DNA of 64,000 nucleotides from NCBI GenBank assembly GCA_950295325.1, contig OX485805.1, positions 2,294,501 through 2,358,500 on the forward strand, written 5' to 3'. This stretch comes from Polytrichum commune (Eukaryota; Streptophyta; Polytrichopsida; Polytrichales; Polytrichaceae). The number at the start of each line of letters is the position of its first letter. Within the stretch, counting starts at the first letter, position 1. The translations under genes were made by a program, and so were the position numbers. Shown here in pieces: positions 46,397 to 58,909 of the stretch. The notes beneath the pieces were generated by a model, which worked only from the letters and a program-made list of their open reading frames with translations, ran no database searches and was not told the DNA's origin.

Positions 46397-46730
46397 ATGT
46401 GTTCAAGAGTTTTACTTAGGTTTCAGAGTTTTGATGGGGTAACTTGTGAGGAGAATTTTCATCTCAGATGTTTCATGGTTACACTAAAGTTTGCTTGAAT
46501 TCACGAGGTGATTAGCAAGCAGCATTTGTTGGTGAGTCAAATTAGTGAGGATTTCTTACTGCCATGGGGTTTGTTCCTCGCCGAAGGTCACCTTTTTATC
46601 ATCTGAAAGTGACATTGAGGAGAAATTTGGCAGTTTAGTCGTAGTTGCACCAATTTGCTTGAATTCACGAGGTGATATTATAGCAGCATGTGTTTGTGAG
46701 GACAAAATTACTGAGGACTTCTACTTAGTG
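46349..46730 (+). repeat. tandem duplication of the TrpRS 3' end
   Basis: Positions 46349-46548 and 46559-46725 share GCCATGGGATTTGTTCCTCG, CCGAAGGTC.CCT, TATCATCTGAA, GAATTCACGAGGTGAT and GCAGCAT.TG.T. The second copy contains a broken version of the last 15 codons plus 3' UTR. Confidence 0.8.
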
Positions 46731-46803
46731 CAGCTATTGGGTGAGTGGGATTACAGGTTAGGGTTAGGTCCTCTAGGTCCATTCTGTAAATGAGGATCCA
46801 GTT

Positions 46804-47172
46804 TTGATGGATTTGTTGATGGACATATTGTCCAATTCGGAATTGAAGCTGGTGATTAATCGACCAAGAATTACAACACATCTCAAACGCCGTTGTCTCC
46901 AAAATTGGTTCTCAAAGCTTCAGTGCAAATCTCTAGTACGTATCAACGAAGTGCCAATGGTGTCAGATTGTGTGAAATTTGGGGATTTTGAAGTTGTGAG
47001 GAGTGATGGGAAGTTTCATGGAAGTATTGAGTTACGTATTTCAAATTTTAACTTCAAGTTAGTGGATTCCTCATACATATACGTCACCAAGTTCTGTAAA
47101 AGAATCAGTTGGAGAACAGGTGGGCTTCAATTCATATCAGTGAGATCAGGTTCCGTGTCTCTCGACAATTAG
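46804..47172 (+). CDS. unrecognised 122-codon ORF
   Basis: A frame from ATG 46804 reads MMDLLMDILSNSELKLVINR and later FGDFEVVRSDGKFHGSIELR. Composition looks protein-like rather than repetitive, but I recognise no domain. No promoter, partner exon or duplicate supports it, so it may be an exon, a relic or chance. Confidence 0.2.
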   Translation: MMDLLMDILSNSELKLVINRPRITTHLKRRCLQNWFSKLQCKSLVRINEVPMVSDCVKFGDFEVVRSDGKFHGSIELRISNFNFKLVDSSYIYVTKFCKRISWRTGGLQFISVRSGSVSLDN

Positions 47173-48725
47173 GCCTTCTCTAAATTGCACCATAATTTTC
47201 TTATTTGTACTGTCATCTTATGTGTTTAGCTCTTTGCATCATTTCCAAGGCATGTGGTGACGATAATAAGGTAGGTCATAACCGATGTTGGACTGGTACA
47301 AAGGTGAACACATGGTATCAATAGTTAACATCACTAATGGTATGAAAGAGCCTACCTGTGGATATTTTGGTACTAGTCAAAGTTTTGGATATTTTGATGG
47401 GTATATCAAGGTTAGGATTTTTGTTTACCTGATTTATCAATTGAGTCAACATCATTTTAAACCATATTGATATTCGGGTGACTTCACCTAATTATGAAGG
47501 TTCTTGCATGGTATATAGACCCAAATGGTATCAAAAACAAAAATACCATCATATACCCATACCTCATTTAGTATCAAAAAATGTGACATCCTCATTATAG
47601 ATACCCGAATGGTATAAAAAAAAAAGATGATCTCGGTCCAACACTGGTCATGCTCTGTACAGAATCTAGAAAATAGCACAGCACTGGGCCCTGTTGGTTG
47701 TGAAAAAGGAATGAACATTATCCAAAAGAATCAGTAGACCCATCCTGGCTTGTATGCAGAAGGATGGTTAGATGCAAACTGATCCACATAATCCAAGAGA
47801 GAAAGAGCTTAAATGTGTTCAAGTTTATTCTGAACTCAACATCTTCGACCACTTCAGCACTTACTCTCTACCAAGACCAACTCTTGGTATAGGTTGGGAT
47901 TCTCTACATGATAAATGTTTAAGCTTTGGTTCAAATGGGCCAATCTCCTTCGGAGGACAAATCACGCAATGGGAAGGGAAGTTATAAAGTGAGAAGCTTA
48001 GTCTATTCTGAAACAGCTGAAACATAAAAGGGTGAAGGAATATGTAGCTGGCGAATGCTACGAGTCAATAAGAAGACCAAAGTCACCATGCAGGTTCAAA
48101 ATGATCCCCCCAAGTATCGACTAACTTATACATTTCGAATCTTTGGAACAGTGAGGGTGTATGGACATTGATGCCATCGTTATTCCAAATCCAAAACATT
48201 GTTGGCAACATGTTGAGCACACGGCGCGGGGATGGCCCAGGACATCAATTCATATGTGCGGATGCAACAGGCTCCCAAATTAGTTCAACACAATCCAAAG
48301 AGAGCTCAAACATGGGATGACCATGAAGATTTACATGTTAGAAGGTGCAGTTGATCTCCTGTTCATTGACCAAACCAACAACAACAAGAAGTTTGATTTG
48401 CAAATCGAATCAAAATATGATGAAAATGATCTTGGTTTGTTTGGGAGGCTCATAGAAGCTTCTTCTGTAGAAGAAATGCAGATTCTACCTGCACCTGGAC
48501 TACCTAATCAAATGCACTATCTGCTATAATAAGGGTACACACAATGGAAGCAATGTCTAAAAAGACCAATTCATCACAGCTGCACCTTTTTGAGTCACTC
48601 AAATTTTTCAACACAAAATCATCAACTGTTGATGCACTGGTTAAATCACTGCAGTGATTCATTGAACACAGCATTTGACTCTACCAGTATCAATTGGTTG
48701 TTGCGAACCCCTGCTGTGGTACTCT
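47173..48725. other. intergenic with a possible TIR element
   Basis: ATGTTGGACTGGTA (near 47284) and GTCCAACACTGGTCAT (near 47636) are inverted, with TGGTATCAA / TGGTATAAA motifs between them. This suggests a MITE of about 380 bp. Related TGGTAT-rich sequence lies at 61210-61530. Short ORFs at 47772-47987 and 48317-48529 are unrecognised. Confidence 0.35.
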
Positions 48726-51533
48726 CTACGTGGGTATTGAAGTTGTAGAAAGCGAGAGTTGAATGCTGAGCTCCTCACTACCGGCTGCAGGATATTTAGA
48801 TGTAACTGCACCAATTTGTGAGACGCCATCGGTTTGAGCTCCATCCTGAAAAATTACAGTTTCCAGGGTTAGAAAACATATCTAGAAACTAATCTTGAAT
48901 ACTTTCAGATTAATTCACTGCCAAGTGTGCTCCATGAAGAGCAAGTGGTGTTTCTTGGAGCAATTTGCCCTGTATCATTAAGAGGACTAACTTGGACCAC
49001 ATTCTACCAAGTCCGAAATCCCAAGTATTCAGGGATGCATTTCCTAAACCAAAAGGTATACGTGCCTTATGTGGTCACTCTTCTTTAGTGAACACCTATA
49101 TTTGAGTGGTATATGTCAAGGCTTGTAGCGAAAAACAGACACCAAAATAACACATCCTACAATGAAATTGGACTATCTGCTCAATGCACGGACACCATTC
49201 TAGGATCAACTGTCAACACAATCAGGAAGGTCTATGTGACCACTTGAAGAGAAAGAGAATCTTCACTTTGACCTCTTCTAACACTTGCACCTCAACTCCA
49301 ATCAAACTAGTAATATTGTCTGTGGAGTTGATCAAGAGCCCACAATAGGGCCACATACTTCAATGGCCAATTTCTGAGGAATTCCACGAACGAGACCATA
49401 GCATAATTCCTGGACATGTGAATACTCACACTTCTCCCTCTTCATTGAATGTGTAAGGTAGACTTGCCTCAATTGAACAAAACAAGGATCTGGACACCTA
49501 TATTTGAGTTGCAATGTGGTTACATGCAGATCTATGAACTGGCACCAGAAGACACGTTTTTTAAAAAGTGTTTGAAAGAATTTGTACTAGTATGCTAATC
49601 ATTCAAGGCTCAATAGTCAACATGATTGGGGGGACCTATATGACCATTTAATGAACACAAGAATCTTCCCTTTGATAATGAATAAGATATACATATGAGC
49701 TCCAAAAACTATTAGGCAAATGGCAATAAGCATGATTTGGATTTGCTTACCATCTTGGCACTAATTGTATGTTTCATATCCTACGAGAAGTGGGTGCAGA
49801 GACAAAAGTATCCATCTGTCACGTCTACCTTTCCTCTAAAAAAGAGAAAGAATACTTACCGTTCTTCTCGATGAGTTTCCTCTCCGAAGGTTTTGCCTTC
49901 CTTCAGTTTGAGAAGTTGCAACACCAGGCATTTGCAGCTGCAAATCTGTTACTACAGTTTGGGAGTCTGTGGACAAGGTTTGTGCACACTCTTGCACCGA
50001 AACGGAGATAGGATGAATTGGAGAAGCATATCTTGCATAGGGTCTCTCAACAGGAATGTGGTGCCCAAATTGAGAAACCTGGGGGTAAGGCATGTATCGA
50101 GAACCAATTTGCCCTGAACTGTAGATGTTGCATGTGCGAATTCGAGGCACCACAAAAGAAGGATCAGAGCTATGCTCCAAACCATTACCATTAGCAATGG
50201 GCGTTTCAGGAGATTCCTGAACAGATAGAAACGATTTTACAGGTAAGAGGTGTGCGAATTGTGAAGCATTCAGCGTGGAGAGGTCCATTTCGGGAACTGT
50301 TGTGGTATTATACGTAGACAGGTTCTCACTCAGCTGGTTTTCCAATCTCTTTGTTTCAGTCTCCAGAGCTATTTTCTCCTCCCAAAGCTCACGCTTCTCC
50401 TGACTCAACTGAAAAAATTGAAGTGGTACATATTAGGTGTATATCCTCTCTGCATTTTTCCATAGCCAATTATGTAAGTGAAAGGGGGGAATGTGTTACA
50501 AACGTTCATAAACGCCGTTTCCTAAACGGCGTTCGGTGGGCCAACTTAAAATAATGTTGGCCTTGACATGTGCATAACCGGAGTTGAAAATGGACATTTC
50601 TACCGAAGAAAAAGAGGCACCGACCTTGAAACCAAGCTCCCCAAGGTTATGCAAATGTCAAGGAACAATATTTTACCCTGGCCCACCGAACTCCGTTTAG
50701 AAAATGGCGTTTTCGAACGTGTGTGACTCCCACATTGAAAGAGATAACCCAACAAATGCCACAAAAGGGAACAAATATGGAACAAAACGGTCTATCCATC
50801 TGCTTGCATTGACTGCAACTAACATTTGGGCCACTTACATCCTGAGATTCGGCTGTGAGGGCGACTTTCTCACTCTTCAAGCGCTCGATCTCTAAGCGAA
50901 GCTCGTTGACGACGGAGATGCTGTCCGCCAGAATGGTGCCTTTGTCATTCTTCGGTCGAACAGCATCTGTGGATTCCAAACCCATCATCCGACTATCGTT
51001 AAATTTCAATTCTACTTCAAGTAACAAGACGATGGTGGATGAAGAAGTAGAAGAAGTCTCATTTATAGCAAAGCATGGCATAGGGAAGCAACAAAAAAAA
51101 GCTCACCGAGAACTCCCGCCAGCTTCGCAAACTGTCCATTCAAGTGATCTCTCCGAAGTCTTTCCCGGTCGGCCTTGTGCATCTTCCTGGTCAATGTAGT
51201 ATCATTGCACTCCACATCTCGACCACTGCCTCCATTAAAGGTTCAGTTAGTAACTTAAGTACACGCAAAAGTATAATCTAAGGATGATGACTCGATCAAT
51301 CACTTGTTCAAGTGGTGGTTTTCATATCAACATTCCAATGACTTTCAAGCATTCGATAAGCTCTGAGTGCACACATATCCGGATGTTTTTCCAGCATGGA
51401 GAACGAACCTGAATTCAGCAAATTGCTGATCGACAACAACAAGTTGAGGCTCAAAATGTGCCTGAGAAGATGTTTGGCGGCTCATCCGACTTGTGTATCC
51501 TCCGTCCACAACTGAAGAATGTGCGTTATGCAT
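48726..51533 (-). CDS. bHLH transcription factor, bHLH121-like, complete, 5 exons, 346 aa
   Basis: Exons: 51533-51409, 51225-51107, 50966-50839, 50408-49860, 48845-48726 (TAG). All GT-AG and in phase (1041 nt). The basic region RKMHKADRERLRRDHLN (residues about 55-71) has Lys59, Glu63 and Arg67, the residues expected for E-box/G-box binding. The loop and helix 2 read VLDAVRPKNDKGTILADSIS, followed by a long leucine-zipper-like coil (ELRLEIERLKSEK, then LSQEKRELWEEKIALETETK) to about residue 152. The remainder is low-complexity with a Pro/Tyr patch (RYMPYPQVSQFG). The RPKNDKxTILAD signature and coil point to the bHLH11/bHLH121 group, linked in Arabidopsis to iron homeostasis; that role is inferred here. 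The last intron holds F4 copies and intron 3 holds another MITE. Confidence 0.9.
49075..49270 (+). mobile_element. F4 MITE fragment in the last bHLH intron
   Basis: ACACCTATATTTGAGTGGTA to TGAAGAGAAAGAGAATCTTC; it stops halfway through the consensus. Confidence 0.65.
49450..49840 (+). mobile_element. F4 MITE copy in the last bHLH intron
   Basis: It begins AAGGTAGACTTGCCTCAATT and runs through CCATTTAATGAACACAAGAA to the region of TATCCATCTGTCACGTCTAC. It ends about 20 bp from the exon 4 donor. Confidence 0.75.
50495..50735. mobile_element. MITE with 44-bp inverted ends in bHLH intron 3
   Basis: CGTTCATAAACGCCGTTTCC and CTAAACGGCGTTCGGTGGGCC at the left are mirrored by GGCCCACCGAACTCCGTTTAG...GCGTTTTCGAACGTG at the right. 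It is about 240 bp. No clean target duplication could be fixed. Confidence 0.8.
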
Positions 51534-52586
51534 TGCTCCCCTTGTGAATAATCAACTAACTAAGATTGGTGCAAATGTCGGTCCTCTGACGGATGCCCAA
51601 GAGAGTTAATAATCTCGTTTACCCAAATTTCCAAGTAGTTTAATCTCGTTCCCAGTTTCTTCGTGTACCTACATGGACCAGCTACCTATCTATCTATCTA
51701 TCTATCTGCCTTGCATCATCATCATCGCTACTAGGTCTGTAGTTCAGCTTCCGTAAACACGAATCTCAAATGCTAATTGTGCTGCACCCTGAGTGGCTTG
51801 CTCAATTGGAATTCGGTGTTCCTCATCACGTCTTAGCTGCTTATTGTCATCCTCAACTTTCCATTCCACTCCCATCTCCAGATTCGCCAACGTCCAGTTC
51901 GAAGAAGAAAATGGAACCTCCTGCTCTCGTCTCCCGAAGAGGGTTAACCAAGCCACTCAAGATTGTCACTAAAATATTTTAGGATAATTCACTTCCTCCA
52001 CCTAATTCATCGTGTGCACGAGCATGACTTCCTCCACTTTGAAGTCCCTCAAAAAAGATATGCCCAACGCTTTTTTGTGGTAAATTTCCGTAAGCGAACG
52101 AGCTGTACGATTCGAGCGGGCTTGCTTCTCACGGTTGTCGGTTCTCAAGCCAGCGCTTTGTTGTCAGGTACATAACCCAGCGCCAACTCCTAACAATAAT
52201 CACCACCCAAGTCACCACTCCAACTTCTCCTCGAGGAGCAACCAAATACCCTTGATTCTTCTTTTCCAGGTTCTCCTAAACCTCCCCACACACACACCCC
52301 CCACCTCGAAGCAGATGTGCGCGTAGAATCTGCACACAAGACACTAATAAATCTCTCTCTCGCTCTCTCTCTCTCTCCCCCCTAATTCGCCGTCCACATA
52401 ACCTGTCGGGACAATTACGGAGCTTTATTCTTCACGTTTCGTTTGCAAACTTCCTTCCCTCCCCGCTGGGAGTCTCTCCTTGCAGAAACGAAATCGGGAG
52501 GAAGGAACGAAGGAAGGAAGTACGTAGTGGTGATCGGCCGATTACTAGTACTAACAACTTATTGGCAAGAAAAAGGGGGAGTAGTG
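51534..52586. promoter_or_regulatory. divergent intergenic/promoter region with microsatellites
   Basis: Between the minus-strand bHLH gene and a candidate plus-strand exon lie (CTAT)n at about 51688-51708, a CA/C-rich tract at 52287-52306, and (CT)n at 52351-52377. CACATAACCTGTCGGGACA (about 52395-52413) resembles the start-site region at 12584-12599. A 70-codon minus frame (51956-51744) is unrecognised. Confidence 0.4.
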
Positions 52587-52706
52587 ATGCAGTCGTCCAT
52601 GCGAAGGAGGGTGAGCACCGAGGAGGGGGCCACTGTGGGTTCCGAAGTGTGCTCCGACAATTTGTGCGAGGGAATCCGGCGGGATTTGGGGAGAGGAAGA
52701 TGGCAG
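52587..52706 (+). CDS. possible first coding exon of an unknown gene
   Basis: An ATG at 52587 opens 40 codons (MQSSMRRRVSTEEGATVGSE...RDLGRGRWQ). They end exactly at a strong donor, CAG^GTGAGA (52707). It follows a CT-rich leader and a promoter-like segment, and base composition is gene-like. No continuation was found before the satellite array at 53 kb, so the rest may be far away or lost. A 189-codon read-through frame and antisense frames here reflect high GC. Confidence 0.3.
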
Positions 52707-53609
52707 GTGAGAGGGGAGGGAATGATGGCGATGGAAGGGAAAAGGAGTAAGTTAAGTTACGGTGGGGGGAGGGACACAAGGTCGGGGAGCTTGCAGCTTG
52801 CGCACGGCACGCAGGGAGCGATGGCAATGATGGGATGCGGGAGAGGAGGGCGAGTGGGCAGCACACACAGGGCGGGAATGGGGACGTGGCGGACACGTGG
52901 CCACCCTCGGCGACCGCGCTCTACATCGCCCGCGCCGGCGCACACTGCCGCGCGTGACGCCCACGCCCGCCCCCCGCCCGCCCGGGTGGGTCGGAGCTTC
53001 TGCCCCATTTGACCACCCACCAACTTCCAACATGCTGGATTCTGGAAGCCTACACTTTACACTCACGCCCCCCTGCCTTCCTTCCAAACCCAAGCACTGA
53101 CCATTATCTGTTTCGTGCATGATTTCTACATGCCCTCCGTTCTCATTCCTACGTACGCAGTCCAAAATACCATACACATCGAACAACTTAGGTGTCTGCC
53201 CATAATGATCCGATTATGAGTTATATAGGCAGGTTGTTTTCTATTCACCACCCACCAATTTCCAAGATGTTGGACTCTGGAAGCCTACACTTTACACCCA
53301 CGCCCGCCTTCCTTCCTTCCAAACCCAAGCACTGACCATTATCTGTTTCATGCATGATTTTTGCATGCCCTCCGTTCTCATTCCTACGCAGTCCAAAATA
53401 CCATACACATCGAACAACTTAGGTGTCTGCCCATAATGATCCGATTATGAGTTATATAGGCAGGTTGTTTTCCATTCACCGCCCACCAACTTCCAACATG
53501 TTGGATTCCGGAAGCCTACTTTACACTCACACCTGCCTCCCGAACCCAAGCAGTGACCATTAGTATTTGGTTCATGCATGATTTCTACATGCCCTCTGTT
53601 AACCCCACT

Positions 53610-54545
53610 TGTCGCGCACCTCTACATGAGGAGTGCCCGCAACATCATGGGCACAAGGGGGACCCCAGAGTGATACCCGGGACTTATGGCGCCATTGGTG
53701 AGAGGGCCCAAGTGATCCTAGTGTGGGTGAGGGCCCCAAGCGTTGAAAACGCCTCCCACCCATGGAGACTAGAAGTCATGAGGGTAAGGCCATGAGTTAT
53801 GAGTAGCTTATGGCGGCTGAATTCTAGAATGCCAAAAAACACCTCAATCGGAGGTGTGGGCTAGGAGATATGGCAATTTGAGTGGGGCGTTATCCCAGGA
53901 CAGCACCCTGGGACAGCAGTGACGTGGGAGTGGCGCCCAGGTTGCCTAGGTTTGAACAGCCATAACTCCCTCAATACTTGCCTGAATGGGGCAAGTGAGG
54001 GGTCTATCGACATCTACGCAAAGAGTAAATGACGATAAAGCAATCGCTTGATGCATCAAACATCATATGTAGAAGTTACCATGGTCTGAAGCTGTTGGGG
54101 GGTTCTAGCCCTAGCGGCTAAGGGAAATTGTCTACTTGGCCCCAACCCTTGTAGAGAGACAAAATGATACTTGACGGTGGAGTAGGGGCCCTGCCCAAAG
54201 TCCTAGAGGCTTATATGGGTGAGGCGGCTGAGCCAACCGACCCCACCGGGAGCATACTTGGCAATTTGCTCCGGGTTGTTGTAGTGTTGTTTTGGCAACA
54301 CAATGATCAACTCAAGAATGGACTTCCATGGATGGACGTCCACATTAACCATTGGCTACCTACTAAGGGGAGAATCTTGAATGCATGTGTTGGAGGGTTT
54401 GGTGACCAAGCCATGAGCTTGGAGGTCTGCAGTATTAGGAGCTAATCATGCATATGCGTGGGATGTGCAGGTTAGCGCTTGTGGCACTTGCTAGAGTTGG
54501 GAGGTGATCAAGCTAAGTTAAGGAAAACTAGCAAGGGTCGCGACA
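53610..54545. mobile_element. probable solo LTR (936 bp)
   Basis: It begins TGTCGCGCACC and ends GGGTCGCGACA, with the TG...CA termini of retroviral-type LTRs. It is flanked by CCACT (53605-53609) and CCACC (54546-54550), a 5-bp duplication with one change. It sits in the middle of an array unit whose halves join cleanly when it is removed (CCCCAC + CTTTCTCATTC). No internal gag/pol region is present. Confidence 0.75.
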
Positions 54546-55504
54546 CCACCTTTCTCATTCATACGCAGTCCAAAATATTATACACATCAAACAACCTAGG
54601 TGTTTGCCCGTAATGATCCGATTATGATTTATATAGGCAAGTTGTTTTCCATTCACCACCCACCAATTTCCAACATGTTGGATTCTGGAAACCTACTTTA
54701 CTCACGATTGCCTCCCAAACCCAAAGCGATGACCGTCATCTGGTTCATGGATGATTTATGCCTTACATTAAGCCCACCTTTCTCATTCCTACGTAGTCAA
54801 AAATACTATACACATCGAACCACATAAGTATTTGCCCATGATGATCTAATTGTGATTTATGTAGGCAAGATGGTTTCCATTCACCATCCACCAATTTCCA
54901 ACATGCTTAATTCCGGAAGCATACTTTATTAACACCTACCTTCCTGACCCAAGCAGTAGCCATTATCTAGTCCATGCATGATTTATGCCCTACGTTAATC
55001 CCACCTTTCTCATTCATACGCAATCAAAAATATTATACACATGGAACAACATACATGTTTGCATGTAATCATTTGATTGTGATTTATGTAGGCGAGTTAT
55101 TTTCCATTCACCATCCACCAATTTCCAACATGCTTGGTTCCGGAAGCCTACTTTATCAACGCTTACCTTCTTGACCCAAGCAATAATCATTATCTTGTTT
55201 ATGGATGATTTTTCCCCTATATTAACCTCACTTTTCTCATTCATACACAATCAATAATATTATAAACATCCAACAAATATAGATATCTACCCTTAATATT
55301 TTTATTGTGTATTGGCACATTGCTATTCATTGACTACCAACTATCACCATTTTGGACTATGGAAGCCTACTTTATTAAACCCTACCTTACTAAGCAACCC
55401 AACTGTGATTGATGAAGGACTTTTGCCTTGCATTAACCCCACCTATCTCATACGCACTCAAAAATGCTATAAACATCAAGCCAATATAGATATCTACCCA
55501 AAGT

Positions 55505-55735
55505 CAATGAATGGGGAGAACTGACCGCTAGTTACAAATGAACCAATTGAGTTTGAGAAATCACGGATTGAAGTGCAAGACTTCAGACAATCACCAAGCA
55601 TTTTGGGGGAATCCATGGAATATACCTCAAATTAGTAAACAAAAACCGAAAATCACAACATGTAACCTGTTGGACTTTGAAACACTAGGATTCATTCTGA
55701 TTGATTATGCCAAAAAATCTTTCCAAACAATGTCA
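55505..55735 (+). repeat. dispersed repeat F7, copy 3
   Basis: It contains ATGAACCAATTGAGTTTGAG, GGAATCCATGGAATATACC and ATCACAACATGTAACC. It interrupts the 230-bp array. Confidence 0.7.
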
Positions 55736-55875
55736 ATAATAATCTAATTATGATTTTTTTTTATTGTGTATTAGGTAGATTGTTTTCCAATGACTACCAG
55801 TTTTCAACATCCTAGATTTTGAAAGCCTACTTTATTGATCCCTATCTTTCCAACCCAAGCAAGCAACCATTATAT

Positions 55876-56221
55876 CTCGGGGGGGGGGGGGGGCAGTGTG
55901 GTAAAAAGTTAAGGATATAGGTGCGAACAACCACTATTTTATAGGGGGGTATTACTTTCAATTCTCTTCTTTTTTTCACATGCTATCATTATGTAATTTT
56001 CTAATTTGGGTTAATAGAAAAATGGCTTGCATTACTTATAATTCCAAATTACTTATTATTCCATACCCTATAGTACTTTAAAGATGTCCAGTGCCATTTT
56101 TGATACCCTATATTACTCTTAAGTCCATTTATAAATTTTTGCCCCCATGTTTTTAAAATACCCTATCATTTGTTCGCACGTATATTGCTACTCCAACCAA
56201 TGACTACCCCCCCCCCCCGAG
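55876..56221. mobile_element. hAT-like MITE with poly-G ends and 8-bp TSD
   Basis: The left end is CTCGGGGGGGGGGGG, the right end CCCCCCCCCCGAG. A perfect 8-bp duplication, CATTATAT, lies at 55868-55875 and 56222-56229. An 8-bp TSD is typical of hAT. The interior is AT-rich (GTGCGAACAACC near one end, TGTTCGCACG near the other, adding to the inverted ends). No transposase. Confidence 0.88.
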
Positions 56222-56999
56222 CATTATATGGTCCATGGATGATATTTGCCCTACATTAACCTCACTTACCTCATTCATACCCATGTAGTTATTTGGTTCA
56301 TATTAATTTGGTCCTATGTCATTTGTACACAATAAAAAATATTATAAACATCAAGCCAATATAGACATCTACCCATGATAATCTATTTATGATTTATATT
56401 GTATCCTAGATTGCCTAATTTTTTAATAAGCCGTAGGGTGTCTTCAACTTCGATGAAATTCATCATCTTTGAGAAGAGAAATTCTTCTCAAGTTGCCCTT
56501 ATGTAATGTACATGCATGGGTGGTGGGGCCCATTATCAATGCTTGTACAATATTATAAGCCGAGCTTTATTAACCCCTATCTTTCCAAGTAACCATTATT
56601 CGGTTGATGGATGAATTATTCGCTACATAAACCCCACCTAACTCATTTATATGCAATCATATGTATTATAAGCATCAAGCCAACATAGACACCTTAGATC
56701 CATAATAATTTATTTATGACTTATATTGTGTACTAGACTGCCTGTATTTTTCTAAGCCATAGGGGTCTCTTCAACTTGGATGAAATGCATCATGATGTAA
56801 TATGGATATGTTGAGAATGCTAAAAACAAATGCTCAAAATGAAAAGTGGTCATGTTCTTGACGTGTTGGGAGATCCTGGGAGGGTGTTGACTCCCATAAT
56901 GGTTGTCTCTCCAATGCAAACTTTGCATGACCTTTGTCTGTGAGGCTTTGAAACTTTATTTAGTATATTATCTTATGCCAATGAGAAGATTAAGATATA

Positions 57000-57437
57000 C
57001 TCATGTGTGACATGGATGATCAAAATACCATGTTTGTAACTACATCAAAGGAAAGGAGGGTTTGTATTTGAGCCTCAATCTTCAACAACACCAAGGTATT
57101 CAACCAATTTGAAAAGTGCACTTGAAGGATAAAGTTAATTTTGGATTGATCACCTTGGACACAATTGGCTTAAAATGGAAGTATATACCTTAATTACACA
57201 TTTCACTGCATGGAGAGGCCCAAGTTGCCTCTACATGCACAAAAACATGTAGCTGCATAATGTAAATTTTATCTGATTGAATCAAAATTGGGCCTATACT
57301 AAAATCAACCCATCCTTCAAGTGCACTTTCCTAATCTTCAACTTAGTATTGTTGAAGATTCTAGCCCATATACACAACCTACTTTCTCTTTGATGCAAAT
57401 CTATACATAGTAACTTGATCATCAATATCACATATGA
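57000..57437. mobile_element. long foldback element, arms about 130 bp
   Basis: The left arm (57000-57130) and right arm (57311-57437) are imperfect inverse copies: CATCAAAG / CTTTGATG, ATCTTCAACAACACCAAG / GTATTGTTGAAGAT, AAGTGCACTTGAAGGAT / ATCCTTCAAGTGCACTTT. The flanking regions contain nothing recognised. Confidence 0.75.
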
Positions 57438-57819
57438 ATATTATTTTATTTTCTCCTATACGTAAAATGATGTACTAATTAAGCTTTCAATCCCACAAAT
57501 ATAGGTACTATGTACTCAAGGCTTGGTGAGGCTCATACGAATCGTGTCACATAGAGATTATACATCAAGCCTCCATGAAAGGTTAACCCCTAGAGTCTCT
57601 TATAAATTTCATACTAATAGTGTGCTCTCTTGGTACATGATATGAAATCTTTATCAAAGCTTTTTCGAAGTCAAGAACTGGAATCTTGCAAGACAACCGT
57701 AGCTATCATATCTTGCTACCTAAAAGTCACTTCGCAATGCATACTCACATTATACAATTTCAAAATACGACAAATGGTCTTGGCTTCAAAAGCCGTTCAG
57801 GGGTTAAGCTAAGAGGGCC

Positions 57820-58125
57820 TAATTATCTGAATAATTTATATTAATTAAACACCTACATTTGAACGGTATGTGGATAGGCGAGGATTTGAGAACCTACACC
57901 AGAATGACATATGTTTATAAGGAATTGACCTACATGCTCAAGATATGTTAGATATTCTAGACTTAGTAATCGACACACTTGAAGGCACCTATGTGACCAT
58001 TTAAGCAGGGAAATCTTATGGCCTTTTTTGAAATTGCTAACCATCTCATACAAATCACATATTTAACTTAGAAGAAGTGGACTAATTGGAAATGAAGACC
58101 CATCTACCTTAACATTTGATCCTTC
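57820..58125 (+). mobile_element. F4 MITE copy
   Basis: ACACCTACATTTGAACGGTA to GAAGACCCATCTACCTTA. It is shorter than the consensus, with the middle 80 bp missing. Confidence 0.65.
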
Positions 58126-58909
58126 TCCAATGCCCAATCCAAATTGTACACAAAGCATCAGTATTGTTGCCATGCAAGTAACATGTGAACGACAAAGGTA
58201 CTAAGTGACTTTAAAACTCTTGTCAGCATGAAAAAAATTGTTGTCTCTTAAGTAGAGAGTGATGGAAAACAAACTGAGTAACACCTTAAACTGAATACAT
58301 AGGTCCTCCAATTGTGTTCACTATTGAGTGTGGTGGAGTAGTTAAAAAAAGTTGAAGACGTAGCTCAATTCTTTTAAACACCGATCAATCAACTAGAGGT
58401 GTCCGATTAAGAACAGTATCTGAATAACACCTGCATGCCTCAACACTCACAGCTTTCCGGGAGATAAAACCTCCAAAAATACTTTAGAATTGATGGTTCA
58501 AGATAACAACAACGGCTCCCCTGAGCTGAGGAGTGTACTACTGAGAGAGAAAAAAATGCTTACAAAATAGCCGGAGCCAAGTAGCAGGCCACCTAGCAGC
58601 AGAGGATTGCAAAATGTGATGTAACCATCCTCGTAGTTTACAAACTGTTGCTCCTTTGCTGTTGTATGTACGACGCTTTCGATTTTTCAATATAAGTTGG
58701 TTGCTGTGTAAATATATTGGATTTATTAAGTGGATTAACTCCAAAGGCCTCTCTGAGTGACCAATCTTTCGTTTTGTTCGCTGTGTCAATTAGCTGAGAA
58801 AGAAAGAAAAGGGGGAAGTCTACATCTAAAGAGGTTGAGTCCGCAAGCTGCGAGTCCCATGGGTCGACTACTTTGTACTTATAATACATGATAATAATTG
58901 CTTTGAGTC

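Larger units (their letters stand above)
53013..56770 (+). repeat. degenerate tandem array, unit about 230 bp, with nested insertions
   Basis: Units starting near 53013, 53246 and 53479 are nearly identical (ACCCACCAACTTCCAACATG, CCATACACATCGAACAACTT, GATCCGATTATGAGTTATAT). Later units near 54650, 54878, 55106, 55335, 55785, 56210 and 56560 are increasingly diverged and AT-richer. A solo LTR, an F7 copy and a hAT-like MITE interrupt it. No gene is seen inside. Confidence 0.85.

Noticed and set aside
52432-52896. 154-codon minus ORF and 189-codon plus ORF in the GC-rich segment
   Set aside because: High GC lengthens frames on both strands; composition is Pro/Ser or Gly/Arg-biased without motifs. 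Only the short 52587-52706 frame has a proper donor.
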